A DNA stretch of 64,000 bases, taken from Serratia marcescens (GTDB lineage: Bacteria > Pseudomonadota > Gammaproteobacteria > Enterobacterales > Enterobacteriaceae). The stretch is from contig NZ_MJAO01000019.1 of assembly GCF_001902635.1 (NCBI RefSeq), positions 1 through 64,000 of the forward strand, written 5' to 3'. Each line of letters starts with the position of its first letter. The first letter of the stretch is position 1. A program made the translations under genes and the position numbers. Of the stretch, positions 47,984 through 58,246 are shown in pieces. The notes beneath the pieces are model-generated. The model searched no databases. It was not told the DNA's origin and saw nothing but the letters and a program-made list of their open reading frames with translations.

Positions 47984-48511
47984 ATGAGACACTCTTTTGC
48001 TTTTCCAATTCTGGCGCTGGCCGGGCTGTTGGCCGGCTGCGTCTCTGTGCCTTCCGGGCCGGAGGTGACGGCGCTGCCCGGCACGGGAAAAAGCTACGAA
48101 CAATTCAATCGCGATGAGGCCATGTGCCGCGGCTATGCCCAAAACAGCCTCGGCGGCGGCGCGCAAACGGCGGCCAATTCGGCGACGGGGGCGGCAGTAG
48201 CGGGCACGGCCGTCGGCGCTGCGGCGGGGGCGTTGATCGGCGCCGCGTCCGGTCATGCCGGGCCGGGCGCGCTGGTGGGCGCGGGCGGCGGTCTGCTGGT
48301 CGGCAGCGCGATGGCTAATCACTCCGCCTGGCGCAGTAGCGATGATCTGCAAAACCGTTACGATACCGTGTATACGCAATGCATGTACGCCAAAGGCAAT
48401 AAAGTGCCGGCGGCCTACGGTTACGGTGAAGCGTCGCCGCCGCCGGTGCCGCCGGATTATTATCCCGCCGCACCGACGGATGGCGTGCCGCCTGACTATA
48501 CGCCGCGTTAG
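47984..48511 (+). CDS. Glycine-zipper lipoprotein
   Basis: This 175-residue protein has a lipoprotein signal with LLAGC. A glycine-zipper membrane hairpin spans about 70-110 ([20 protein letters not shown] and [16 protein letters not shown]), flanked by [16 protein letters not shown] and [13 protein letters not shown] with paired cysteines. The tail is Pro/Tyr-rich. GTG lies at 47981, but the ATG at 47984 is preferred. It overlaps the convergent ogt stop by four bases. It resembles YmgG-like outer-membrane proteins. Confidence 0.85.
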   Translation: MRHSFAFPILALAGLLAGCVSVPSGPEVTALPGTGKSYEQFNRDEAMCRGYAQNSLGGGAQTAANSATGAAVAGTAVGAAAGALIGAASGHAGPGALVGAGGGLLVGSAMANHSAWRSSDDLQNRYDTVYTQCMYAKGNKVPAAYGYGEASPPPVPPDYYPAAPTDGVPPDYTPR

Positions 48512-49038
48512 TGCGTGAGCAGGTCCCGTGGCAGGTAACCTTCGTGCTGCAACAGCCACTGTTTGCGCTGTACGCCGCCCGCATAGCCGGTCAGCGCCCC
48601 CTGCGAACCGATCACCCGGTGGCAAGGCACTACGATACTGATCGGATTTGAACCGTTGGCCATGCCGACCGCGCGCGAAGCGGTCGGGCGGCCGATGCGA
48701 TGGGCCAGCTGGCCATAGGTCAGGATCTCGCCGCACGGGATCTGGCGCAGCTGTTGCCAAACGGCGCGTTGAAACTCGGTGCCGGCGGTCATTACCGGCA
48801 ACCGGTCGATGATGCTCAGCTCACCGGCGAAATAGCGCTGCATCGCATCGGTCAGCCCGCTGGGATCGCGCTGTTCGCGCAAGGTAAAACGATCGGCGCG
48901 ATAATGGGTATTCAGCAGCTTCATCAGGCGCGCTTCGTGATCGGTCCAGTCAACCGCCCGCAGGCGCCCCTGTTCATCGGCAATCAGCACCAGTTCTCCC
49001 ACCGGCGTAGCGGTACGATCAATCAAAAAAGTCTGCAT
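48508..49038 (-). CDS. ogt: O6-alkylguanine-DNA alkyltransferase Ogt
   Basis: This 176-residue repair protein (E. coli Ogt 171) has the alkyl-acceptor Cys in [10 protein letters not shown], the Arg finger in [17 protein letters not shown], and ends [18 protein letters not shown]. It transfers alkyl groups from O6-guanine or O4-thymine to itself. The frame opens 28 codons upstream; the ATG at 49038 has GAGGAG and matches the family start. It is near fnr as in E. coli, but two genes are inserted between. Confidence 0.95.
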   Translation of the reverse strand: MQTFLIDRTATPVGELVLIADEQGRLRAVDWTDHEARLMKLLNTHYRADRFTLREQRDPSGLTDAMQRYFAGELSIIDRLPVMTAGTEFQRAVWQQLRQIPCGEILTYGQLAHRIGRPTASRAVGMANGSNPISIVVPCHRVIGSQGALTGYAGGVQRKQWLLQHEGYLPRDLLTH

Positions 49039-49257
49039 CTGGATCACTCCTCGGTTTGGTGTGGCGATTATCGCATGAAAGTGGGGGCAGCGATGGCGGA
49101 TTTCGGACATGCTGATGGGCAACCGTAGGGTTGCCCGAATAGCCGGCTTACGATAAGGCGAGTCGCCATTGTTCGATAAATTTATAAAATAAATTTATAA
49201 ATAATCTCGGCTGATTGTGACTTGTTTAATCTTGCGGCAAATATTAACTCTTTGGGG

Positions 49258-49569
49258 TTATTTATAGCTGATGGTTACGCGCTTCAAATGCGGATCGTTA
49301 TTCACAAATTCGCTGGTGACCGCAGAAACTAACTCTTTGGGTATGTCCTTCAGCGAAGATGAAATATAGCCGTTCTTGTTTTCCGCTAGTTTAACGAAAC
49401 AGTTGGAGATGAGCTGTTTATCCTGATGTTCAACGCTGCAGGTCGGGAAGGTGATTTTGCCGGTAAAGTGTATCACGCCAGAGCCGGCCTGGCTGTCGGA
49501 AAGCGGTTTTGCTTGTAGGGCGAAGGGCAGAATGACCAATGCGAGTAATACGGCTAAGTAATGGTTCAT
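49258..49569 (-). CDS. Short pilin-like exported protein
   Basis: This 103-residue protein has a signal peptide (VLLALVILPFALQAKP). The mature start, SGVIHFTGKITFPTCSVEHQ, looks like the first strand of type 1 fimbrial subunits (GxIxFxGxIxxxxC), with a second Cys in ISNCFVKL. It lacks the usual C-terminal pilin strand set (normal pilins have about 170-180 residues), and no chaperone or usher gene is nearby. It could be a stand-alone Ig-like protein or a remnant. Confidence 0.7.
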   Translation of the reverse strand: MNHYLAVLLALVILPFALQAKPLSDSQAGSGVIHFTGKITFPTCSVEHQDKQLISNCFVKLAENKNGYISSSLKDIPKELVSAVTSEFVNNDPHLKRVTISYK

Positions 49570-49877
49570 ATGCTGTTCCTTTCAGAGTAAAAACACTGCC
49601 AATTAAAAAAACAAGCGGGCTTGTTTTCATAAAATAAACTATTTCGCTTGGCGAAATAAAAACGAATGGGCAAAAATCCTACTGCCTGAATTCAATGGAT
49701 TTGATAATAGGGAGCTGAGGTGAGTAAAACCATGATTTGGATCATAGTGAAGGCCGGTTAATGATTGTCGAGGCGAGCGGTATGAAAGGCTGTGATCGTT
49801 ATCGCAGGAAAGTGGGGAATGGCGGAGGAGTATTTCCGTCTCCGGCGTCCAATGAGGCGCCGGAGACGGGAGCGGGG
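49570..49877. other. Intergenic region after the aldolase gene
   Basis: This 308-base stretch holds no gene. A perfect 12-bp stem (CCGTCTCCGGCG at 49836-49847 and CGCCGGAGACGG at 49858-49869) lies just after the aldolase stop and probably ends that operon, although the T-run is poor. The rest is AT-rich upstream sequence of the pilin-like gene. Confidence 0.5.
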
Positions 49878-50741
<864 letters not shown>

Positions 50742-51908
50742 TTACAGCGCAGGGGAAGGAAAACGGTAAATCGTCACGCCTTTCACCACCCGGTTGACTT
50801 CGCCGGTCGGGCAGGGGTTGTCCGGGGTCAGCCCCAGCGCCAGCGAACTTTCGAAGGCCAGCATTTGGGTGAACAGCAGGTACGGGAACAGTAGCCAAAT
50901 GTCGTCTTCGGCCGGATGCAGGTTCAGCATTCCGTCGGCCGTTGGCGAGTGGTCGCCGGTCAAGCCCACCATCTGCATCGCCAGCCCGTCGCGCCGCAGT
51001 TCGTTCCACAGATCGTGGTCATACTGGCGGGCGTAGTCGTCGTGGGAGAACATCACCAGCACCAGCGTCTGGCCGTCGACCATGAATTTCGGGCCGTGGC
51101 GCAGGCCGAGCGGCGAGTCGTAGCGCGTGACGATGCGGCCGGCGGTCAGCTCCAGCATCTTGAGCGACGCCTCTTCCGCCAGGCCGGTAAAGCAGCTGCC
51201 GCCGAGGGTGATATAGCGGCGAAAACCGCTGGCGGCCAGCGCTTTTACCTGCGGCTGCAGCGTTTCGCGCAGTGCGCGGCAGCGCTGTACCATGGCGTTC
51301 AGCGGCGCGTGGGCGGCCTCCAGCGAAGCCGGGCCGAGCAGCAGTGCGGCGCCCAGCATCATGCAGCTGAAGCTGGAGGTCATGGCGAAGCTTTGATCGT
51401 TAGATCCCTGCGGCATCACCAGCGAACAGACGTTGTCGCGCCGATGTGCGTACTGCGCCAGGCGGCTGTCCGGGTTGCACACCAGCATCAGGTGATAGCT
51501 TTCCGGCAGCAATTGGTCGGCCAACTCCACCGTCGCCACGCTTTCCGGGCTGTTGCCCGAACGTGCGAAGGAGACCAGCAGCGTCGGCCGCTCAGGATCG
51601 AGATACTGCCGCGGGTTGGCGACGATATCGGTGGTACCGTAGGCCACCACGTCACGGCCGGTTCTTTCGCGCAGCCAGGGCGCCAGGGCGCGGCCGGCGA
51701 AGGCCGAACTGCCGGCACCGCACAGCACGATTTGTAGCCGCGGATTGGCCAGCAGCGGTGCCAGAAACGGCTGCCACTGTGCCTGTTGATCCTGCAGTTG
51801 CCGGTGCAGCGCCGCCCACAGATCCGGCTGTTGCCAAATCTCGGCGGCGGTGTGCCAGGCGTTGCGCTGCTTTAGCCAATCCGCCTCGTAAGAGAAATAT
51901 GCGTTCAT
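50742..51908 (-). CDS. agaS: AgaS-family SIS-domain sugar isomerase/deaminase
   Basis: This 388-residue protein has two SIS domains, with GAGSSAFAGRALAPWL (about 60) and SFARSGNSPESVATVELA (about 110) in the first and FRRYITLGGSCFTGLAEEA plus DSPLGLRHGPKFMV in the second. AgaS converts galactosamine-6-phosphate to tagatose-6-phosphate with release of ammonia. A perfect AAGGAG site precedes the ATG. It sits 9 bases before the aldolase gene, whose substrate follows from its product after phosphorylation. Confidence 0.92.
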   Translation of the reverse strand: MNAYFSYEADWLKQRNAWHTAAEIWQQPDLWAALHRQLQDQQAQWQPFLAPLLANPRLQIVLCGAGSSAFAGRALAPWLRERTGRDVVAYGTTDIVANPRQYLDPERPTLLVSFARSGNSPESVATVELADQLLPESYHLMLVCNPDSRLAQYAHRRDNVCSLVMPQGSNDQSFAMTSSFSCMMLGAALLLGPASLEAAHAPLNAMVQRCRALRETLQPQVKALAASGFRRYITLGGSCFTGLAEEASLKMLELTAGRIVTRYDSPLGLRHGPKFMVDGQTLVLVMFSHDDYARQYDHDLWNELRRDGLAMQMVGLTGDHSPTADGMLNLHPAEDDIWLLFPYLLFTQMLAFESSLALGLTPDNPCPTGEVNRVVKGVTIYRFPSPAL

Positions 51909-51933
51909 GATGACAACTCCTTAAAAGCCTCGG

Positions 51934-52704
51934 TTAACGGTCGGCGATAATCACGTCGATCCCTAAATGGTGCAGCGCCTGCAGATAGTGTTCCGGAATG
52001 CGGCTGTCGGTAACCAGGCGGTGTATCTGGCCGATTTCGCGGATCATGCAAAAACTGGTGCGGCCGAATTTGCTGGCGTCGGCGATGGCGATCACTTCGC
52101 GCGCCACTTCGCACATCACGCGGTTCAGCTGCGCTTCGCCCGGATCCGGCGTGGTGATGCCGGCTGCCAGATCGAAGCCGTCGACGCCGAGAAACAGTTT
52201 GTCGAACCGGTACTGGCGCAGCTGCTGCTCGGCGGCGGGGCCGTACAGCGACCAGGCTTTGCGGCGCACGCTGCCGCCGATCACCATCAGATCGATCTGC
52301 TCGTTATTGGCCAACTCGAAGGCGATGTTCAGCGCGTTGGTCATCACCACCAGATCCTTCTTTCCCGCCAGCTGTGGCGCCATCTGGCTGGTGGTGGAGC
52401 CGGAGTCAAGGATGACGGCGTCACCGTCTTCGATCAGCGCCGCCGCCGCACAGGCGATGGCGTGCTTCACGTCGCGGTTGATACGGCCCTTGTCCTGCAG
52501 CGGGCGGTCGAAGGCGAACTGTTTGTTCAACATGGCGCCGCCGTAAGCGCGCACCGCACAGCCGTGCTTTTCCAACTGGCGCAGATCGCTGCGGATGGTG
52601 ACGCTGGACACCGAAAACTGGTGGCTGAGTTGCTCCACGCGCACCGAGCCCTCGCGGCACAGCTGGTCGATAATTAATTCCCGGCGTTTTGCGGTATTGA
52701 TCAT
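51934..52704 (-). CDS. agaR: DeoR-family regulator, AgaR type
   Basis: This 256-residue protein has a DeoR helix-turn-helix at about 6-57 (REGSVRVEQLSHQFSVSSVT) and a DeoR sensor domain that binds a phosphosugar (DSGSTTSQMAPQLAGKKD, VIGGSVRRKAWSLYGP, LFLGVDGFD). By sequence and neighbours it is AgaR-like and should repress the GalNAc/galactosamine genes until an intermediate appears. It is the first gene of the operon with agaS and the aldolase. A CAGGAGT site precedes the ATG. Confidence 0.88.
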   Translation of the reverse strand: MINTAKRRELIIDQLCREGSVRVEQLSHQFSVSSVTIRSDLRQLEKHGCAVRAYGGAMLNKQFAFDRPLQDKGRINRDVKHAIACAAAALIEDGDAVILDSGSTTSQMAPQLAGKKDLVVMTNALNIAFELANNEQIDLMVIGGSVRRKAWSLYGPAAEQQLRQYRFDKLFLGVDGFDLAAGITTPDPGEAQLNRVMCEVAREVIAIADASKFGRTSFCMIREIGQIHRLVTDSRIPEHYLQALHHLGIDVIIADR

Positions 52705-52804
52705 TAACGCAGACTCCTGATTTACCTGTAGCCGTGCCCGACCGCGGCTTAATAAGCCGCAGCGATACCGACCGGAGCGCTTTCAGTTGTTCGTGGCGAA
52801 TTAC

Positions 52805-52824
52805 AGCAAACGAAACACTGAAAT
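52805..52824. promoter_or_regulatory. Possible AgaR half-site cluster upstream of agaR
   Basis: The complement strand reads TTTCAGTGTTTCGTTTG, T-rich direct repeats of the kind bound by E. coli AgaR (TTTCRTTTYRTTTY). It lies about 100 bases before the agaR start. Confidence 0.4.
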
Positions 52825-52879
52825 GCAATCGATTATTTTTAAAATATCTATATCTATCAGTTGTTTATATTTATTTCTG

Positions 52880-52912
52880 CTTTCGATTGGGTGATAACCG
52901 AAAGCGGTGTTA
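52880..52912. promoter_or_regulatory. CTTTCG/CGAAAG operator candidate
   Basis: CTTTCG (52880-52885) and CGAAAG (52899-52904) form an inverted pair 13 bases apart, followed by CGGTGTT. The 9-mer CTTTCGATT recurs upstream of the ABC importer operon. It lies in the gap between agaR and the ROK gene, upstream of agaR. Confidence 0.5.
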
Positions 52913-52989
52913 ACGTAAAGTGAAAACGGCAAATTCGTTATTTTTCAGTCGACAATTCTCGGCGTTTATTCATTCGCTCCGCCGGCGGC

Positions 52990-53027
52990 GAAAGCCGCGG
53001 CGGTATATCGACAACCGCCGGGCTTTC
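52990..53027 (-). terminator. Hairpin after the ROK gene
   Basis: GAAAGCCGCGGCGGT pairs with ACCGCCGGGCTTTC with one bulged base; the end on the minus strand is CTTTCGCC, a weak T-run. It lies 9 bases after the ROK stop and probably closes the importer operon. Confidence 0.5.
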
Positions 53028-53035
53028 ACTGTTTT

Positions 53036-53956
53036 TTATGCCGGCGCACGCAAAAGCGCGGCACCGCGCACGCCGCTGCTGTCACCGTGCACCGGCGGGA
53101 ACACCGCCGCCGGTTCCACGCCCGGCAGCAGCCAGCGCCGCATCGCCGGCGGCAACAGCCGGTAAAGTTCGCCGACGTTGGACAACCCGCCGCCCAGTAC
53201 GAAGGCGTCGACGTCCAGCAACAGCTGCAAACCGGCCAGCGCGCTGGCCAGAATGTCGACGTAGACGGTTATCAACCGCTGTGCGAGCGCATCTCCCGCG
53301 CGGTAGCTGGCAATCAGCGCCGGTACGTCGGCGGCCGGGTGGGCGAAGTGGCGGCTCAGCGCCAGTAGCCCGCTGCCGGAGACGTAGCGTTCAAAGCAGC
53401 CGGTCAGCCCGCAGTTGCAGCCGAACAGCGGCAGATCGTAACGCTGCGCCAGCTGGGCGGAGATCGGCATATGGCCCCATTCGCCCGCCAGCCCGTTGCG
53501 CCCCTTGTGCAGTTGCCGGTTCACCACCAGGCCGCCGCCGGCGCCGGTGCCGATGATGGCGCCGAACACCAGCGGCAGGTGTGCGGTTTGCGGCGTGCTG
53601 GCTTCCGACAGCGCAAAGCAGCGGCAGTCGTTCTCGATGGCGATCGGCCGCGCCAGCGCCTGCGTCAAATCGTCCGCCAGGCAGTGGCCGGTCAGGCAGG
53701 GCACGTTGACCGCCAGCTGACGGCGACTGACGGGATCGGTGATGCCCGGCAAACCGATGCCGATGCTGCCGCGCGTATGCAGCTCGCGATCCGCTTGGTC
53801 GACCAGCCCGGCGATGCAGGCCACGAACTCGTCGTAGTCGCCGGTTGGGGTGCGCACCCGCTGGAGCAGCACCTGATTAAGCCGGCGATCGTAAGCGGCC
53901 ATTTCGATCTTGGTGCCGCCGATGTCAAAGCCGTAACGCATCTCTCTCGTCGCCAT
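53036..53956 (-). CDS. ROK-family sugar kinase
   Basis: This 306-residue kinase has the phosphate-binding DIGGTKIEM near residue 10, the catalytic Asp in IENDCRCFALSE, GTGAGGGLVVN, EWGHMPI, and the ROK zinc motif GCNCGLTGCFERY. No helix-turn-helix is attached, so it is an enzyme and not a repressor. NagK and AgaK-like ROK enzymes phosphorylate N-acetylhexosamines; in this locus GalNAc or GalN is the likely substrate. It starts 3 bases after the Gfo/Idh stop. Confidence 0.9.
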   Translation of the reverse strand: MATREMRYGFDIGGTKIEMAAYDRRLNQVLLQRVRTPTGDYDEFVACIAGLVDQADRELHTRGSIGIGLPGITDPVSRRQLAVNVPCLTGHCLADDLTQALARPIAIENDCRCFALSEASTPQTAHLPLVFGAIIGTGAGGGLVVNRQLHKGRNGLAGEWGHMPISAQLAQRYDLPLFGCNCGLTGCFERYVSGSGLLALSRHFAHPAADVPALIASYRAGDALAQRLITVYVDILASALAGLQLLLDVDAFVLGGGLSNVGELYRLLPPAMRRWLLPGVEPAAVFPPVHGDSSGVRGAALLRAPA

Positions 53957-53959
53957 GTT

Positions 53960-55243
<1,284 letters not shown>

Positions 55244-55263
55244 TGCTGGATACTCCGCTGTTG

Positions 55264-56376
55264 TTATTTGAGGTTTTGGCCGCTGAGCTCATCGAACAAA
55301 TGCGCGCGCGCCAGATCGAATGCCAGATGAAGGCTTTCGCCGAGGCGCGGCTCCCAGTCCGGCAGCGACGCCATGCGCAGCACGAAGCGCAGGCCGGCCA
55401 GTTCGCAGTGCAGCAACTCTTCGTTGCCCATGCGTTCGATGGTGACGATCTGCGCCGGGAAACAGTTGGCGCTGCCGGGCGCGCACAGCCGCAGCGCTTC
55501 CGGCCGGATGCCGAGGCATACCCGCTCATGCGGGTAGTCCGCCAACTGCCGTTGCAGCGCCGGCGGCAGATCGAGCTGATGCTGCAGGCCGATACGCAGC
55601 CGCACCGATGGGCCATCGCGCACGATTGTCAGATCGTGCAGGTTCATCGACGGGCTGCCGATAAACTCGGCGACGAAACGGTTGGCGGGGTGGTGGTACA
55701 GGTTGATCGGCTTATCCACCTGCATGATGGCGCCGCGGTTCATCACGCAAATGCGATCGCCCATGGTCATCGCTTCGACCTGATCGTGGGTGACGTACAC
55801 CATGGTGGCGGCGGCGCCTTCCTGCTTCAGCTGATTGTGCAGTTCGATCAATTGCACGCGCATCGACACCCGCAGCTTGGCGTCGAGGTTGGACAGCGGT
55901 TCATCGAACAGGAACACCTTGGGTTTACGCACGATGGCGCGGCCGACCGCCACTCGCTGGCACTGGCCGCCGGAAAGCTGGCCCGGCTTGCGCTGCAGCA
56001 GATTGGTGATCTCCAGCTTTTCCGCCGCGTCGCGCACCCGGCGGTCGATTTCGGCTTTGCTCTCTTTACCGATCAGGCCGAACGCCATGTTTTTGTACAC
56101 CGTCATATGCGGGTACAGCGCATAGTTCTGGAACACCATGGCGATGCCGCGATCCTTCGGCATGCTGTCGTTGACGCAGCGATCGTGGATCAGGATCTGC
56201 CCCTCGCTGACGCTCTCCAGCCCGGCTATCATCCGCAGCAGGGTGGACTTGGCGCAGCCGGACGGGCCGACGAACACCATAAATTCCCCGTCTTCAATCT
56301 CCAGATCGACGCCGTGCAGCGCATGGAAACCGTTGGGGTACACTTTTTTGACGCTGTTTAACTGAATTCCGGCCAT
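55264..56376 (-). CDS. Sugar ABC transporter ATPase (MalK/UgpC type), altered Walker A
   Basis: This 370-residue ATPase has an ABC domain at 1-240 and a C-terminal TOBE regulatory part. Walker A reads GPSGCAKST, with Ala for the Gly before the catalytic Lys; the usual form is GPSGCGKST. The signature reads LSGGQCQRVAVGRA, with Cys for the usual Arg. Walker B (VFLFDEPLSNLDAK) and the H-loop (VYVTHDQVEAM) are normal. It should power the importer made by the upstream genes, if still active. Confidence 0.93.
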   Translation of the reverse strand: MAGIQLNSVKKVYPNGFHALHGVDLEIEDGEFMVFVGPSGCAKSTLLRMIAGLESVSEGQILIHDRCVNDSMPKDRGIAMVFQNYALYPHMTVYKNMAFGLIGKESKAEIDRRVRDAAEKLEITNLLQRKPGQLSGGQCQRVAVGRAIVRKPKVFLFDEPLSNLDAKLRVSMRVQLIELHNQLKQEGAAATMVYVTHDQVEAMTMGDRICVMNRGAIMQVDKPINLYHHPANRFVAEFIGSPSMNLHDLTIVRDGPSVRLRIGLQHQLDLPPALQRQLADYPHERVCLGIRPEALRLCAPGSANCFPAQIVTIERMGNEELLHCELAGLRFVLRMASLPDWEPRLGESLHLAFDLARAHLFDELSGQNLK

Positions 56377-56397
56377 GTCGTTTACCTTGTCTGCGCG

Positions 56398-57216
56398 TTA
56401 GCCTTTCACCCCGGCGCTGGCGATGCCCTGGATGAAATAGCGTTGGAAAATAATGAACAGCATCAGCATCGGGATCACCGCCATCAGCGCCCCGGCCATC
56501 AGCAGCGGATACTCCACCCCGGCGCGGCTGGAGAGCGAGGCCAGCCCCACCGGCAACGTCAGCTTCTCGGTGGTGGTGTTGACGATCAGCGGCCACATCA
56601 GGTTGTTCCAGCTCCACAGGCCGTTGATGATGATGCAGGCGATAATGCCCGGCCGGATCAGCGGCAACATGATGCGCCAGAAGATGGCGAAGTAGCTGTA
56701 GCCGTCGATCAATGCCGCTTCTTCCATCTCCTTCGGCACCGCGAGGAAGAACTGACGCAGCAGGAAGGTGGCGTAAATGCTGAAAATGCCCGGCAGCACC
56801 AAACCGGTGATGCTGTTGACCAAGCCCAACTTCTGTACCACCAGAAATTGCGGGATCAGAAACGCCTGGCCGGGCACCATCAGGATCGACACGCACACCA
56901 GAAACACCGCGTCGCGGCCGCGAAAATGCAGGCGCGAGAAGCCATAGGCGGCCATGGTGGCGATCGCCATCTGCAAGGTGACGGTGAAGAAGGTCGCCAG
57001 CAGCGAGTTGAGATAAAAGCCGGCGAACGGGATTTCGTGCATCACCCGGCCGTAGGCCTGCAGGCTGGGGTGTGCCGGCAGCAGCGTCAGCGGGATCTGA
57101 ATGCTCTCGGCCTGGGTTTTCAGCGAGGTCACCAGCATCCAGATAAAGGGCACCACCGAGGCCAGCGCCGCCAGCCCCATAAACAGGTACACCAGCGTTT
57201 TCTTACTTGCGTTCAT
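56398..57216 (-). CDS. Sugar ABC transporter permease (MalG/UgpE type)
   Basis: This 272-residue protein has six membrane helices and the cytoplasmic EAA loop (EEAALIDGYSYFAIFWRIMLPLIRP shortened to its core EAALIDGYS). It is the second permease of a CUT1 carbohydrate importer. It starts 10 bases after the first permease gene. Confidence 0.95.
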   Translation of the reverse strand: MNASKKTLVYLFMGLAALASVVPFIWMLVTSLKTQAESIQIPLTLLPAHPSLQAYGRVMHEIPFAGFYLNSLLATFFTVTLQMAIATMAAYGFSRLHFRGRDAVFLVCVSILMVPGQAFLIPQFLVVQKLGLVNSITGLVLPGIFSIYATFLLRQFFLAVPKEMEEAALIDGYSYFAIFWRIMLPLIRPGIIACIIINGLWSWNNLMWPLIVNTTTEKLTLPVGLASLSSRAGVEYPLLMAGALMAVIPMLMLFIIFQRYFIQGIASAGVKG

Positions 57217-57226
57217 GTGCAGCTCC

Positions 57227-58168
57227 TCAGCTGACTTTCAGGCGCTTGCCGATCGCCATTTGAATCAGGGTGATCACCAGCGTGACGGCGAACAGCACCA
57301 CGGTGATGGCGGAGGCGTAGCCTTTTTCCTGCAGGTAAAACGCGTACTTGTAGAACAGGTTGGTGACGGTCATCACATCGTTTTCCACCAGCGCGCGGTC
57401 GAACATCAGGAACACCACGTCGAAGATTTGCAGGATCTCGATAAAGCTCATTACCGACACGAAGAACAGCGTCGGCACCATCATCGGCAGCGTGATACAG
57501 AAGAAGCGGCGCAGGGTGCCGATGCCGTCGAGATCCGCCGCCTCGTACAGCTGGCGCGGAATGCTCTGCAAACCCGCCAGCAAAATGATGATCTTCAACG
57601 CCAGCGACGACCAGATGATGATGACTGACACGCTGATGCGCACCACGTCCGGATCGGACAGCCAGGCGACCGGTGCGATGTGCAGTAGCCCCAGCGCCTG
57701 GTTGATCAGGCCGAAGTCCTTGTTGAACAGCCATTGCCATACCATCGCCACCGCCGCGGGCATGGTGACCGCCGGCAGGAACAGCAGCGTGCGCAGCAGG
57801 CCTTTGCCGCGGATGTTCTGGTTGAGGCCGATCGCCAGCAGCAGCGACAGGCTCAGGCTGATCGGCACGCACACCGCCACGTAGAACAGCGTGTTGGCGG
57901 CGGCGGTGTAAAAGTCGTCGTCCTCGAACAGGTTGATGTAGTTATCGAGGCTGACGGTGGTCCAGCGCATGAATTGGTTGAGATCGGTAAAGCTGTAAAA
58001 GATGTTCTGCAAAAAGGGGATCAGGTAAAACACCGTCAGCCCGAAAAACAGTGGCAGGATCATCACCCAGCCCCAGAAGCGCTCGGCGCGTTCGAGCCGA
58101 TTGAGCGTGGGGCGGGCGACGCGCCGGGATTGTTTCAGGGTGACCGTAGCCGTTTCTGCCAGCGACAT
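57227..58168 (-). CDS. Sugar ABC transporter permease (MalF/UgpA type)
   Basis: This 313-residue protein has six membrane helices and an EAA loop (YEAADLDGIGTLRRFFCITL). I chose the ATG at 58168 with AGGAA; a GTG five codons upstream is possible. It pairs with the MalG-type protein to form the membrane channel. Its gene follows the binding-protein gene across a large hairpin. Confidence 0.95.
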   Translation of the reverse strand: MSLAETATVTLKQSRRVARPTLNRLERAERFWGWVMILPLFFGLTVFYLIPFLQNIFYSFTDLNQFMRWTTVSLDNYINLFEDDDFYTAAANTLFYVAVCVPISLSLSLLLAIGLNQNIRGKGLLRTLLFLPAVTMPAAVAMVWQWLFNKDFGLINQALGLLHIAPVAWLSDPDVVRISVSVIIIWSSLALKIIILLAGLQSIPRQLYEAADLDGIGTLRRFFCITLPMMVPTLFFVSVMSFIEILQIFDVVFLMFDRALVENDVMTVTNLFYKYAFYLQEKGYASAITVVLFAVTLVITLIQMAIGKRLKVS

Positions 58169-58203
58169 GTTGCCATTCCTCACCTATCACTTTCAGCGTG
58201 GGT

Positions 58204-58241
58204 CCACCGCGGCGCGCGCTCGGGGCAGCGCGCCGCGGTGG
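58204..58241 (-). other. Strong intercistronic hairpin in the ABC operon
   Basis: A perfect 14-bp GC-rich stem (CCACCGCGGCGCGC/GCGCGCCGCGGTGG) with a 10-nt loop lies 5 bases after the binding-protein stop. There is no T-run. As in malE-malF, it probably protects the upstream mRNA and raises binding protein over permease. Confidence 0.85.
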
Positions 58242-58246
58242 GGCGA

